A DNA stretch of 8,335 nucleotides from DATCSE01 sp036568605 (GTDB taxonomy: Bacteria; Pseudomonadota; Gammaproteobacteria; Burkholderiales; Burkholderiaceae_C): assembly GCA_036568605.1 (NCBI GenBank), contig DATCSE010000321.1:1-8335 (forward strand), in the 5' to 3' direction. Below, piece after piece: positions 1 through 5,453 of the stretch. Both the position numbers and the translations under genes were made by a program. The notes beneath the pieces were generated by a model that was not told the origin of the DNA, searched no databases, and saw only the letters and a program-made list of their open reading frames with translations. How positions within the stretch are numbered: the stretch's first letter is position 1; each line of letters starts with the position of its first letter.

Positions 1-697
1 GTCCGAAGCCAACGGGCCGGCGCGGCTGGACACGCTGGTCAACGCGCACGGCCACGGCCGCTGTGCGATCACGCTGGACCCGAAGAACAAGCGGCCGGGG
101 CAGCAGGCATACCAAGGCGTCGTTGCGCTGCACGGCGATAGGCGCGAGCCGTTGCGCAAGATCAGCGAGGTGCTGGAGCACTACATGCTGCAGTCGGAAC
201 AGCTGGACACGCGGCTGATCCTCGCGGCCGACGACACGGTCGCCGCTGGCCTCCTGATCCAGCGCCTGCCGGTGGCCGGTGAGCGCAACCTCGAGCGCGG
301 CGGCGAACGTTCCGCGGCCGACGAGGACCAGATCGGCCGCAACGAGGACTTCAACCGCATCGCCCATCTGGCCGCGACGCTGACGCGCGACGAACTGCTG
401 CAGCTCGCGCCCCACACGCTGCTGCACCGCTTGTTCTGGGAAGAGCCGCTGCGCCGCTTCCCGACGCTGAGCGGCGACGACGGACCGCGCTTCGCATGCT
501 CGTGCTCGCGGCCGCGGGTCGGCAACATGCTGAAGAGCCTGGGACGCGTCGAGGTCGACGGCATCGTCGCCGAGCAGGGACGGGTCGAGATCGGCTGCGA
601 CTTCTGCGGGCTCAAGTACCACTTCGATCCGGTCGACGTCGGCGAGCTGTTCACGCCGGCGCGCGATCAGCCGCCGGGGTCCTCGGCGACGCACTGA
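1..697 (+). CDS. hslO: Hsp33 redox-regulated chaperone, 3' part (N-terminus outside window)
   Basis: Cytosolic holdase chaperone that is switched on when oxidative stress releases its zinc and forms disulfides. The reading frame is open from base 2, giving 231 visible residues. Roughly the first 70-90 residues of a normal ~290-310 aa protein lie off the window. The core domain shows the family stretches GRCAITLDP, PGQQAYQGVV and SEVLEHYMLQSEQLDT, then AGLLIQRLP. The C-terminal redox switch is complete: a CSC pair (bases ~499-507), a 30-residue spacer and CDFC (bases ~598-609). This is the CxC-x(27-32)-CxxC zinc site of Hsp33, followed by the usual YHFDPVDVGELF ending. Nothing appears broken. 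It is the only redox-sensor gene in the window and is not co-directional with its right-hand neighbour. The identification is secure; the true start is not visible. Confidence 0.96.
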   Translation, partial: SEANGPARLDTLVNAHGHGRCAITLDPKNKRPGQQAYQGVVALHGDRREPLRKISEVLEHYMLQSEQLDTRLILAADDTVAAGLLIQRLPVAGERNLERGGERSAADEDQIGRNEDFNRIAHLAATLTRDELLQLAPHTLLHRLFWEEPLRRFPTLSGDDGPRFACSCSRPRVGNMLKSLGRVEVDGIVAEQGRVEIGCDFCGLKYHFDPVDVGELFTPARDQPPGSSATH

Positions 698-700
698 GCT

Positions 701-716
701 CGCGTCGCGCGACGCG
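701..716. terminator. Perfect 16-bp palindrome between convergent genes (possible weak terminator)
   Basis: The 23-bp gap between the stop of hslO and the stop of the opposing zinc-ribbon gene holds the perfect palindrome CGCGTCGCGCGACGCG. It could fold as a short GC stem in either transcript. There is no T-tract on either side, so a classical intrinsic terminator is not supported. CpG-rich DNA also produces such palindromes by chance. Confidence 0.3.
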
Positions 717-720
717 GGCG

Positions 721-1734
721 CTACGGCTGTCCGCTGCGCCGCTCCTCGGCGGCCCTGATCCGCATGCACAGCGATTCATTCGCGTGCTCGGGTTTGCCGC
801 ACTCGCGCGATTCGCAGAATGCGCGGCTGATCACGTTGCGACCGGCGCAGATGTCCTGTGCGCTGTGCGGCCCGGCAGCGGTGGGTGCGGCCGCGGGCTT
901 CGGTGCTGGCGCGGGCGCAGCGGCGGCGCGGGTACGGGCCTCGTCGGCACGCTTGCGGGCTGCTTCCTGTTCGGCGGCCACCTGTTGCTGCTGTTGTTCC
1001 TGCGCGGCCTTGCTGGCCTTCGCATCGCGGGCGGCTTTGGCCTTGGCCGCAGCGCGCTCCGCCTTGTCGCGTGCGTCGGCCGCCGCGCGGGCGCGCTGCG
1101 CGGTTGCCGCATCGGCATCGGTGCTCGTCGCACCCTCGGGAGGCGGCGCCGATGCCGGAGCTTGGGCGATGGTCGCGGACGGCAGCGCGGCCGAGGCTGA
1201 TGGAGCCGGGGCCGCCGATGCCGCGTCCATCGGCGGCGCGCTGGCGACGTCGGGGCTGGGCACGACGGTGGGTGCCGACGCAACCGGCGGCGCCGGGGCC
1301 GGATCGGGCAACGATGGGGCCTCGCGCCCCGCGGGAGCAGGCGGCGAGCCGACGAATCGCCAGGCCGCGGCCGCGATCAGCACGACCACGCAGACGACGA
1401 ACGCGACCCACAGCGATGCGTGACGGCCCGACGGCGGCCGGCCGAACGGCTGGTCGGCCGGCGCGGCCGCGGGCGGCGTGGCGGCCACGGGCGCAGGCAC
1501 GGCCGGCGCATCGCGGCGCAGCGGTGCGATGACGGTCTGCTCCGACAGATCGGTGCCGCACTGCGCGCAGAACTGTGCGCTCGCGCGGTTCATGTGATGG
1601 CATTCGGGGCACACGATGCCGGCGATGCGTTCGCTGCCGGCCGGTGCCGCCGCCGGGAAGGCGGTGCCGCAATGCGCGCAGAACCTCGCATCGTCGGCGC
1701 TCGGCTTCCCGCAGCTCGGGCAACTCTTGGACAT
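721..1734 (-). CDS. Double zinc-ribbon, single-pass membrane protein with TolA-like coiled coil and four-Cys tail
   Basis: Uncharacterised 337 aa protein. Two N-terminal zinc ribbons are visible: CPSCG/CAHCG (Cys 5, 8, 19, 22) and CPEC/CAQCG (Cys 42, 45, 56, 59). A Pro/Ala linker follows, then one hydrophobic helix at ~107-127, preceded by Arg/His, suggesting the zinc ribbons stay in the cytoplasm. After a long Pro/Ala/Ser-rich stretch (~130-210) comes an Ala/Lys/Arg/Gln segment (~212-272, with a run of five Gln) that resembles the TolA helical stalk. The last ~45 residues hold four cysteines at 296, 307, 312 and 323, with symmetric spacing C-x10-C-x4-C-x10-C around an RNVISRAFC motif. I infer that this part lies in the periplasm and may form disulfides. 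The start fits family logic (MSKSCPSCG) and a good ribosome site. The gene stands alone, converging with hslO and diverging from the CopD-like gene. The function is unknown. Confidence 0.85.
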   Translation of the reverse strand: MSKSCPSCGKPSADDARFCAHCGTAFPAAAPAGSERIAGIVCPECHHMNRASAQFCAQCGTDLSEQTVIAPLRRDAPAVPAPVAATPPAAAPADQPFGRPPSGRHASLWVAFVVCVVVLIAAAAWRFVGSPPAPAGREAPSLPDPAPAPPVASAPTVVPSPDVASAPPMDAASAAPAPSASAALPSATIAQAPASAPPPEGATSTDADAATAQRARAAADARDKAERAAAKAKAARDAKASKAAQEQQQQQVAAEQEAARKRADEARTRAAAAPAPAPKPAAAPTAAGPHSAQDICAGRNVISRAFCESRECGKPEHANESLCMRIRAAEERRSGQP

Positions 1735-1890
1735 CGATCAGGGTCTCCCAGAGGTCGGTCTGACGATACGGGTAGCGCGGCGCACGATACCGCGATTCGT
1801 GCCGCGTCGGCGCGACTGTTGCGCCGTCGACGATGGGGCTGCGGGATGGCTCGACAATCGGCGTCCGTCCATTCCATGTCGAGTCTCGCG
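1735..1890. other. Divergent intergenic region, probable back-to-back promoters
   Basis: The 156 bp between the starts of the zinc-ribbon gene (-) and the CopD-like gene (+) must hold promoter activity for at least one of them. I see no convincing -35/-10 pair. Two items stand out: ACGATAC occurs twice (near 1763 and 1783), and an inverted repeat CGGCGC / GCGCCG (1808-1813 and 1821-1826) has a 7-nt spacer. Either could be an operator half-site or chance in GC-rich DNA. No small gene is supported here. Confidence 0.4.
1744..1749 (-). promoter_or_regulatory. Shine-Dalgarno of the zinc-ribbon gene
   Basis: The motif GGGAGA on the - strand sits 9 nt upstream of the ATG at 1734. It is the clearest ribosome site in the window and supports this start over upstream alternatives. 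Confidence 0.6.
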
Positions 1891-2346
1891 ATGCTTCTGC
1901 ATGCCATGTTGAGGTCCATCCACCTGCTCGCAATGCTGGTGTGGCTCGGCGGCATGTTCCATACGCTCGTCTGCCTGCGGCCGGCGCTGGCGGTGCTCGA
2001 GCCGCCGCCGCTGCGGTTGCGTCTGATGGGTGCGGTGCTGCGACGCTTCTTCGTCGCGGTCAGCTGGGCCGCCGGTCTGATGCTCGCGAGCGGCGTCGCG
2101 ATGATGGTCTCGATGACCGGCCCTGCGCCGGAGATCGTGGCGATGGCCGCGCTGGGCCTCGTGATGATCGCGATCTTCGTGTTCGTGCGCGTCGCACCGT
2201 TCCGGCGGCTGCAGCGGGCGCTGGCCGACGGTGATGCGCCGGTCGCGGCGGCCGCGTTGAATACGATCCGGATCGCGGTGTGGAGCAACCTCGCAATCGG
2301 CGTGGCGATCGTCGTGCTGATGCAGCTCGCGCCGGCGTTGCGCTGA
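1891..2346 (+). CDS. Small CopD-family integral membrane protein
   Basis: A 151 aa inner-membrane protein with four predicted helices at about residues 5-28, 52-75, 83-102 and 127-147. The N-terminal stretch SIHLLAMLVWLGGMF, followed by LRPAL, is the typical first helix of the CopD/YetJ-like group of small membrane proteins. His11 and His24 could bind copper or heme, but this is not shown. Members are often annotated as copper resistance D domain proteins without experimental support. There is no CopC or other copper gene nearby, so a metal role is only a guess from the family. The start is uncertain: ATGs at 1876, 1891 and 1906 are all in frame and none has a strong ribosome site. I chose 1891 because it gives the N-terminus usual for the family and has a GAG 7 nt upstream. 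It is transcribed away from the zinc-ribbon gene and converges on the kinase-like gene. Confidence 0.75.
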   Translation: MLLHAMLRSIHLLAMLVWLGGMFHTLVCLRPALAVLEPPPLRLRLMGAVLRRFFVAVSWAAGLMLASGVAMMVSMTGPAPEIVAMAALGLVMIAIFVFVRVAPFRRLQRALADGDAPVAAAALNTIRIAVWSNLAIGVAIVVLMQLAPALR

Positions 2347-2360
2347 CGCTGTTGTCAGCG
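2341..2360. terminator. Hairpin spanning both stop codons of two convergent genes
   Basis: A perfect 7-bp stem CGCTGAC / GTCAGCG with a 6-nt loop (2348-2353) covers the TGA of the CopD-like gene (2344-2346) and the stop of the opposing kinase-like gene (2355-2357). The two genes are only 8 bp apart. It can form in both transcripts and could end transcription in both directions, but it lacks a U-tract, so strength is doubtful. Confidence 0.4.
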
Positions 2361-3008
2361 GGGCAGGCGCAACGCGTGGCGCTCGCAGGCGATGTCGCCG
2401 CAACGCTCGCAGTGCCATTGCCAACGGGAGCTGCTGGCGGCATCGGCATCAGTGGCCGGCGGCGGTGCCAGCGCGCGCCCGATGCAGGCCAGCGCCGCGT
2501 CGCGCCGCGCCAAGCCTTGCCCCGCGACGATCGCGTACGGCACGCGCGCCGCATCGAGCGCCGCCCGCACCTTGGTGTCGACCGGCTCGCGCGCGTGCGC
2601 GCCGTCGCGGATCCAGCCGTCGGCGGCCCACGGCAAGTCCAGCGCGGTCAGCAGCGTGAGGTCGCAGCGCGCCTGCGCGGCCAGCGCATCGGCGTACAGG
2701 CCGGTGTCGTCGAAGACGTAGTCGCTGTAGACCGCGATCATCAGCGCGGTGGTGTCGGCGATCACGATGTCGTGCTGCGCAGCAGCCTCGGCGATGCGGC
2801 GCGTCTGCTCCAGCGCGATGCCGCGCTGCTCGTCGCGCCGCGGCGTGCGGCCGTGCAGCTCGCAGAATTCGCGCAGGTATTCGGCGACCCGGCCGACGCT
2901 GCGTCCGGGCGCCGCCAGTGCGGCCTGCAACTCGGCGGCGAGCGTGGTCTTGCCGGTGCTCTCGGCACCCAGCAGCGCGATCACGAAAGCGGATGTCGTG
3001 CGGGCCAT
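2355..3008 (-). CDS. NadR-type ribosylnicotinamide kinase-like P-loop ATPase
   Basis: A 217 aa protein resembling the C-terminal kinase domain of NadR, which phosphorylates nicotinamide riboside to NMN in the cytoplasm. A Walker A loop GAESTGKTT lies at 14-22 and a Walker B-like IVIADT at 81-86. The stretch TALDLPWAADGWIRDG (~121-136) matches the part of NadR kinases around the substrate lid. The NMN adenylyltransferase domain and DNA-binding domain of full NadR are absent, so it should stop at NMN. Unusually, it ends in a small Cys/His cluster (Cys200, Cys203, Cys208, His211) set in WQWHCERCG, which could hold a zinc. The start at ATG 3008 is chosen because it precedes the conserved strand AFVIALLGAES; an upstream in-frame ATG at 3068 would overlap pnuC with low-complexity sequence. 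It lies 7 nt after pnuC, which strongly supports a role in nicotinamide riboside salvage. The exact substrate is inferred. Confidence 0.82.
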   Translation of the reverse strand: MARTTSAFVIALLGAESTGKTTLAAELQAALAAPGRSVGRVAEYLREFCELHGRTPRRDEQRGIALEQTRRIAEAAAQHDIVIADTTALMIAVYSDYVFDDTGLYADALAAQARCDLTLLTALDLPWAADGWIRDGAHAREPVDTKVRAALDAARVPYAIVAGQGLARRDAALACIGRALAPPPATDADAASSSRWQWHCERCGDIACERHALRLPR

Positions 3009-3015
3009 GCGGTGA

Positions 3016-3666
3016 TCATGCCGCGGCCGTCGCGGGCGTGCCGGCGACGACGAGGCGCCGCCATGCACGCCAGCCGACGACCGACATCGCGACGAAGATC
3101 GCGTAGAGGATGACCGTCAGCCACAGCCCCTTGTACGCGAACAGGCCGACGCTGACGACATTGACGACGATCCACGCGATCCAGTTCTCGAGGTACTTGC
3201 GGCCGAGCAGCCACTGGCCGATCACGCTGGCGGCGGTCGGGAAGGCGTCCCACCAGGGCACGTCGGTGTCGGTGTAGTGCTTCAGGAAGAGGCCGGTCGC
3301 CGGCCATGCCATCGCCAGTGCGAAGACGACCCACGCGTGCCCGCGCCGCCCCAGCGTGCGCACGCGCAGCGCGCTGCCGTCGGGGAGTGTGCCTCGCAGC
3401 CACTGCCACCAGCCCCACAGCGCGATGACCGCGAAGAAGATCTGCAGGCTCGCATCGCCGTACAGCCGGCTGTTCCAGAACAGCGCGAAGTACAGCAGCG
3501 AGCTGACGCAGGCGAGCGGCCAGCCCAGCGGGTTGACGCGGATGTTGAACACGACCATCGCGATCGCGAGCACGAACGCGATCAGCTCGAGCCAGCTGAA
3601 CGGCACGGCGCCGAGCGTGAAGGCCGGTGCGAGCAGGGGCTGCAGCGCGTGCAGCAGCGAGTCCAC
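3016..3666 (-). CDS. pnuC: PnuC-family nicotinamide riboside transporter
   Basis: A 216 aa inner-membrane protein that takes up nicotinamide riboside by facilitated diffusion, trapped by later phosphorylation. It shows about seven hydrophobic helices and family stretches NIRVNPLGWP (41-50), SRLYGDASLQIFF (66-78), WGWWQWL (84-90) and, near the end, WWDAFPTAASVIGQWLLGRK (138-157) followed by YLENWIAWIVVN. These Trp- and Asn-rich motifs form the PnuC substrate channel. Length fits the family (about 200-240 aa). The start is a GTG at 3666, giving MDSLLHALQPLL. Further upstream the frame would run into ftsB with no hydrophobic sequence. No good Shine-Dalgarno is visible, so translation may be coupled to ftsB, whose stop is 8 nt upstream. 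The kinase-like gene follows 7 nt downstream, completing an import-plus-phosphorylation pair. No NAD riboswitch was recognised. Confidence 0.9.
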   Translation of the reverse strand: MDSLLHALQPLLAPAFTLGAVPFSWLELIAFVLAIAMVVFNIRVNPLGWPLACVSSLLYFALFWNSRLYGDASLQIFFAVIALWGWWQWLRGTLPDGSALRVRTLGRRGHAWVVFALAMAWPATGLFLKHYTDTDVPWWDAFPTAASVIGQWLLGRKYLENWIAWIVVNVVSVGLFAYKGLWLTVILYAIFVAMSVVGWRAWRRLVVAGTPATAAA

Positions 3667-3698
3667 GTCGAGATCTAGCGCCGCGGCGTCGAGATCTG
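3666..3698. repeat. Short tandem duplication at the ftsB/pnuC junction
   Basis: The 11-mer CGTCGAGATCT occurs at 3666-3676 and again at 3687-3697, a 21-bp period. A third AGATCT lies at 3704-3709. On the coding strand one copy reads CAGATCTCGACG inside ftsB and the next reads TAGATCTCGACG. The single C/T difference therefore supplies the ftsB stop codon, and the second copy runs into the pnuC GTG start. Confidence 0.55.
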
Positions 3699-3953
3699 CA
3701 CGTAGATCTCGTTCGGCTTGATCATGCCCAGCTCGTAGCGCGCCTTCTCTTCGACCATCTCCAGGCCTTCCTTCAGGTCGCGCACCTCGGCATCCATCTG
3801 CGCGTTGCGGGCGCGCGCCGTGTCGTTGGCCGCCTGCTGCTCGCGCAGCCGGCCGTGCAGCTCCATCATGCGCGGCACGCCACCCTTGCCGAACCACAAC
3901 TCGGCGTGCACCAGCGCCAGCAGCGCCAGCAGCGCGACAGTGATGTAGCGCAT
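3675..3953 (-). CDS. ftsB: Cell division protein FtsB
   Basis: A 92 aa bitopic divisome protein that pairs with FtsL and FtsQ to activate septal peptidoglycan synthesis. It has a short cytoplasmic N-terminus, one membrane helix at about 3-19 ending in ELWFGKGG, then a periplasmic coiled coil (~28-70) and the conserved block EEKARYELGMIKPNEI (68-83). Length and layout are normal for the family. ATG 3953 is chosen because the membrane helix begins right after it; an upstream ATG at 4028 would add 25 residues encoded by the palindromic spacer and is unlikely. No clear Shine-Dalgarno precedes it. Its place directly after eno is conserved across many proteobacteria. The C-terminal codons lie in a small tandem duplication that also sets the stop codon. 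Confidence 0.93.
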   Translation of the reverse strand: MRYITVALLALLALVHAELWFGKGGVPRMMELHGRLREQQAANDTARARNAQMDAEVRDLKEGLEMVEEKARYELGMIKPNEIYVQISTPRR

Positions 3954-3982
3954 CAGGCGGCTGCGGGCCGAGCGCCGGGCAA

Positions 3983-4060
3983 GGGCCACGCAGGGGCCCC
4001 TTCGTGGCCCGGCCAAGCCGGCCCGCATCCCCGTGGGGGATCGACCAACGTACTCGTTGG
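3983..4060. repeat. Cluster of palindromes in the eno-ftsB spacer (possible REP-like element)
   Basis: The 124-bp spacer is filled with inverted repeats. (1) GGGCCACG / CGTGGCCC, 3983-3990 with 4003-4010, an 8-bp stem whose 12-nt loop contains the palindrome AGGGGCCCCT. (2) CCGGC / GCCGG, 4009-4013 with 4017-4021, overlapping the first. (3) ATCCCC / GGGGAT, 4027-4032 with 4036-4041, loop GTG. (4) CCAACG / CGTTGG, 4045-4050 with 4055-4060, loop TACT. None is followed by a T-tract in the direction of transcription. The density suggests a mobile intergenic repeat or an RNA processing/attenuation site between enolase and ftsB. Copy number elsewhere in the genome cannot be seen here. Confidence 0.55.
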
Positions 4061-4077
4061 GCGAGGGGCCGTCATGC

Positions 4078-5361
4078 CTAGCGCAGGTTGTAGAACGCGG
4101 CGCGGCCCGGGTAGCTGGCGACGTCGCCCAGGTCTTCCTCGATGCGCAGCAGCTGGTTGTACTTCGCGATGCGGTCGGAGCGGCTCATCGAGCCGGTCTT
4201 GATCTGCCCGGCGTTGCTGCCCACCGCGATGTCGGCGATCGTCGAATCCTCGGTCTCGCCCGAGCGGTGGCTGATCACCGCGGTATAGCCGGCGCGCTTG
4301 GCCATCTCGATCGCGGCGAAGGTCTCGGTCAGCGTGCCGATCTGGTTGATCTTGATCAGGATCGAGTTCGCGATGCGCTTGTCGATGCCTTCCTTCAGGA
4401 TCTTGGTGTTGGTGACGAACAGGTCGTCGCCGACCAGCTGCACCTTCTGCCCCAGGCGCTCGGTCAGCAGCTTCCAGCCGTCCCAGTCGCCCTCGTGCAT
4501 GCCGTCTTCGATGCTGACGATGGGGTACTTGTCGACCCAGGTCGCGAGCATGTCGGTCCACTCGGCCGCGGCCAGCACCAGGCCTTCGCCTTCGAGGTGG
4601 TACTTGCCATCCTTGTAGAACTCGCTGGCCGCGCAATCGAGGCCGATCGCGATCTGCTCGCCGGCGGTGTAGCCGGCCTTGTCGATCGCCTCGAGGATCA
4701 GCTGGATCGCCGCCTCGTGGCTCGCGACGTTCGGCGCGAAGCCTCCTTCGTCGCCGACCGCGGTGGTCATGCCCTTGCCGTCGATGATCTTCTTCAGCGC
4801 ATGGAACACCTCGGCGCCGTAGCGCACCGCCTCGCGGAAGCTGGGCGCGCCCACCGGGATGATCATCAGCTCCTGCAGGTCCAGGTTGTTGTTCGCGTGC
4901 GCGCCGCCGTTGATCACGTTCATCATCGGCACCGGCATCTGCATCGCGCCGGAGCCGCCGAAGTAGCGGTACAGCGGCAGGCCCGATTCCTCGGCCGCGG
5001 CGCGCGCCACCGCCATGCTGACCGCGAGCGTCGCGTTCGCGCCCAGGCGGCTCTTGTTCTCGGTGCCGTCCAGGTCGATCAGCGTGCGGTCCAGGAACGC
5101 CTGCTCGCTCGCGTCCAGCCCCAGAACTGCTTCGCTGATCTCGGTGTTGATGTGCTCGACCGCCTTCAGCACGCCCTTGCCGAGGTAGCGCTTCTTGTCG
5201 CCGTCGCGCAGCTCGATCGCCTCGCGCGAGCCGGTCGACGCGCCCGACGGCACCGCGGCGCGGCCCATCGTGCCGCTCTCGAGCAGCACGTCGCATTCGA
5301 CGGTGGGGTTGCCGCGACTGTCGAGAATTTCGCGGCCGACGATGTCAACGATGGCACTCAT
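4078..5361 (-). CDS. eno: Enolase (phosphopyruvate hydratase)
   Basis: Converts 2-phosphoglycerate to phosphoenolpyruvate in glycolysis and the reverse in gluconeogenesis; in many bacteria also part of the RNA degradosome. The 427 aa protein is full length. It starts with the family N-terminus ending in ILDSRGNPTVE and carries the mobile loop PSGASTGSREA (38-48), the catalytic acids Glu164 and Glu205 (GDEGGF), and Mg ligands Asp242, Glu285 (SIEDG) and Asp312 (GDDLFVTN). It also has catalytic Lys337 (KINQIGT), SHRSGETED with Arg366/Ser367, and Lys388 in IKTGS. All key residues are present. The start at ATG 5361 has AGAGAG 9 nt upstream. It is 92 bp after kdsA, whose enzyme uses its product PEP, and 124 bp before ftsB. 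The spacing on both sides leaves room for separate promoters or RNA signals. Confidence 0.98.
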   Translation of the reverse strand: MSAIVDIVGREILDSRGNPTVECDVLLESGTMGRAAVPSGASTGSREAIELRDGDKKRYLGKGVLKAVEHINTEISEAVLGLDASEQAFLDRTLIDLDGTENKSRLGANATLAVSMAVARAAAEESGLPLYRYFGGSGAMQMPVPMMNVINGGAHANNNLDLQELMIIPVGAPSFREAVRYGAEVFHALKKIIDGKGMTTAVGDEGGFAPNVASHEAAIQLILEAIDKAGYTAGEQIAIGLDCAASEFYKDGKYHLEGEGLVLAAAEWTDMLATWVDKYPIVSIEDGMHEGDWDGWKLLTERLGQKVQLVGDDLFVTNTKILKEGIDKRIANSILIKINQIGTLTETFAAIEMAKRAGYTAVISHRSGETEDSTIADIAVGSNAGQIKTGSMSRSDRIAKYNQLLRIEEDLGDVASYPGRAAFYNLR

Positions 5362-5453
5362 GGGTGGATGCTCTCTGGGGATTGAACGGGCGGGAGTCTA
5401 AACGCTCGCGGCCCACGGACGACGTAAGGGTCTGCAGCGTTTGCAAGCCGCGC
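5362..5453 (-). promoter_or_regulatory. kdsA-eno spacer: eno leader with ribosome site, possible promoter
   Basis: This 92-bp gap holds the eno Shine-Dalgarno AGAGAG (5371-5376). A TTTAGACT stretch (about 5395-5402, - strand) is the only A/T-leaning sequence and could be a poor -10 box, without a well-spaced -35. An inverted repeat AAACGCT / AGCGTTT (5400-5406 with 5436-5442, 29-nt spacer) could fold in the leader, but a match this size is expected fairly often by chance. No gene fits here. From memory, some Betaproteobacteria carry a small DUF1330 gene in this position; here it is missing. Confidence 0.35.

Noticed and set aside
991..1015. CTG/TTG-type triplet run resembling a microsatellite
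   Set aside because: It encodes the short Gln run in the helical stalk of the zinc-ribbon protein; too short and impure for a phase-variation repeat.
1420..1890. Long N-terminal extension of the CopD-like protein from 1420
   Set aside because: It would overlap the zinc-ribbon gene on the other strand and adds an Arg-rich stretch before the first helix; internal ATGs give the normal family length.
776..1933. 385-codon - strand frame over the zinc-ribbon gene and the CopD-like start
   Set aside because: Arg-rich out-of-frame product. The 721-1734 frame has paired zinc-ribbon cysteines, a membrane helix and a Shine-Dalgarno.
3667..3897. N-terminal extension of PnuC to 3897
   Set aside because: It lies entirely over ftsB in another frame, is charged rather than hydrophobic, and exceeds the family length.
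3953..5296. 447-codon - strand frame running through eno into the eno-ftsB spacer
   Set aside because: It is a shifted frame of eno; its end across the spacer merely translates the palindromes. A short frame from an ATG just after the eno stop has no support as a gene.
4033..5385. 450-codon open frame on the + strand opposite eno
   Set aside because: It mirrors a secure enolase gene, has shadow-type composition rich in Arg, Ala, Val, Asp and His, and shows no recognisable domain. Long antisense frames are common at this GC content.
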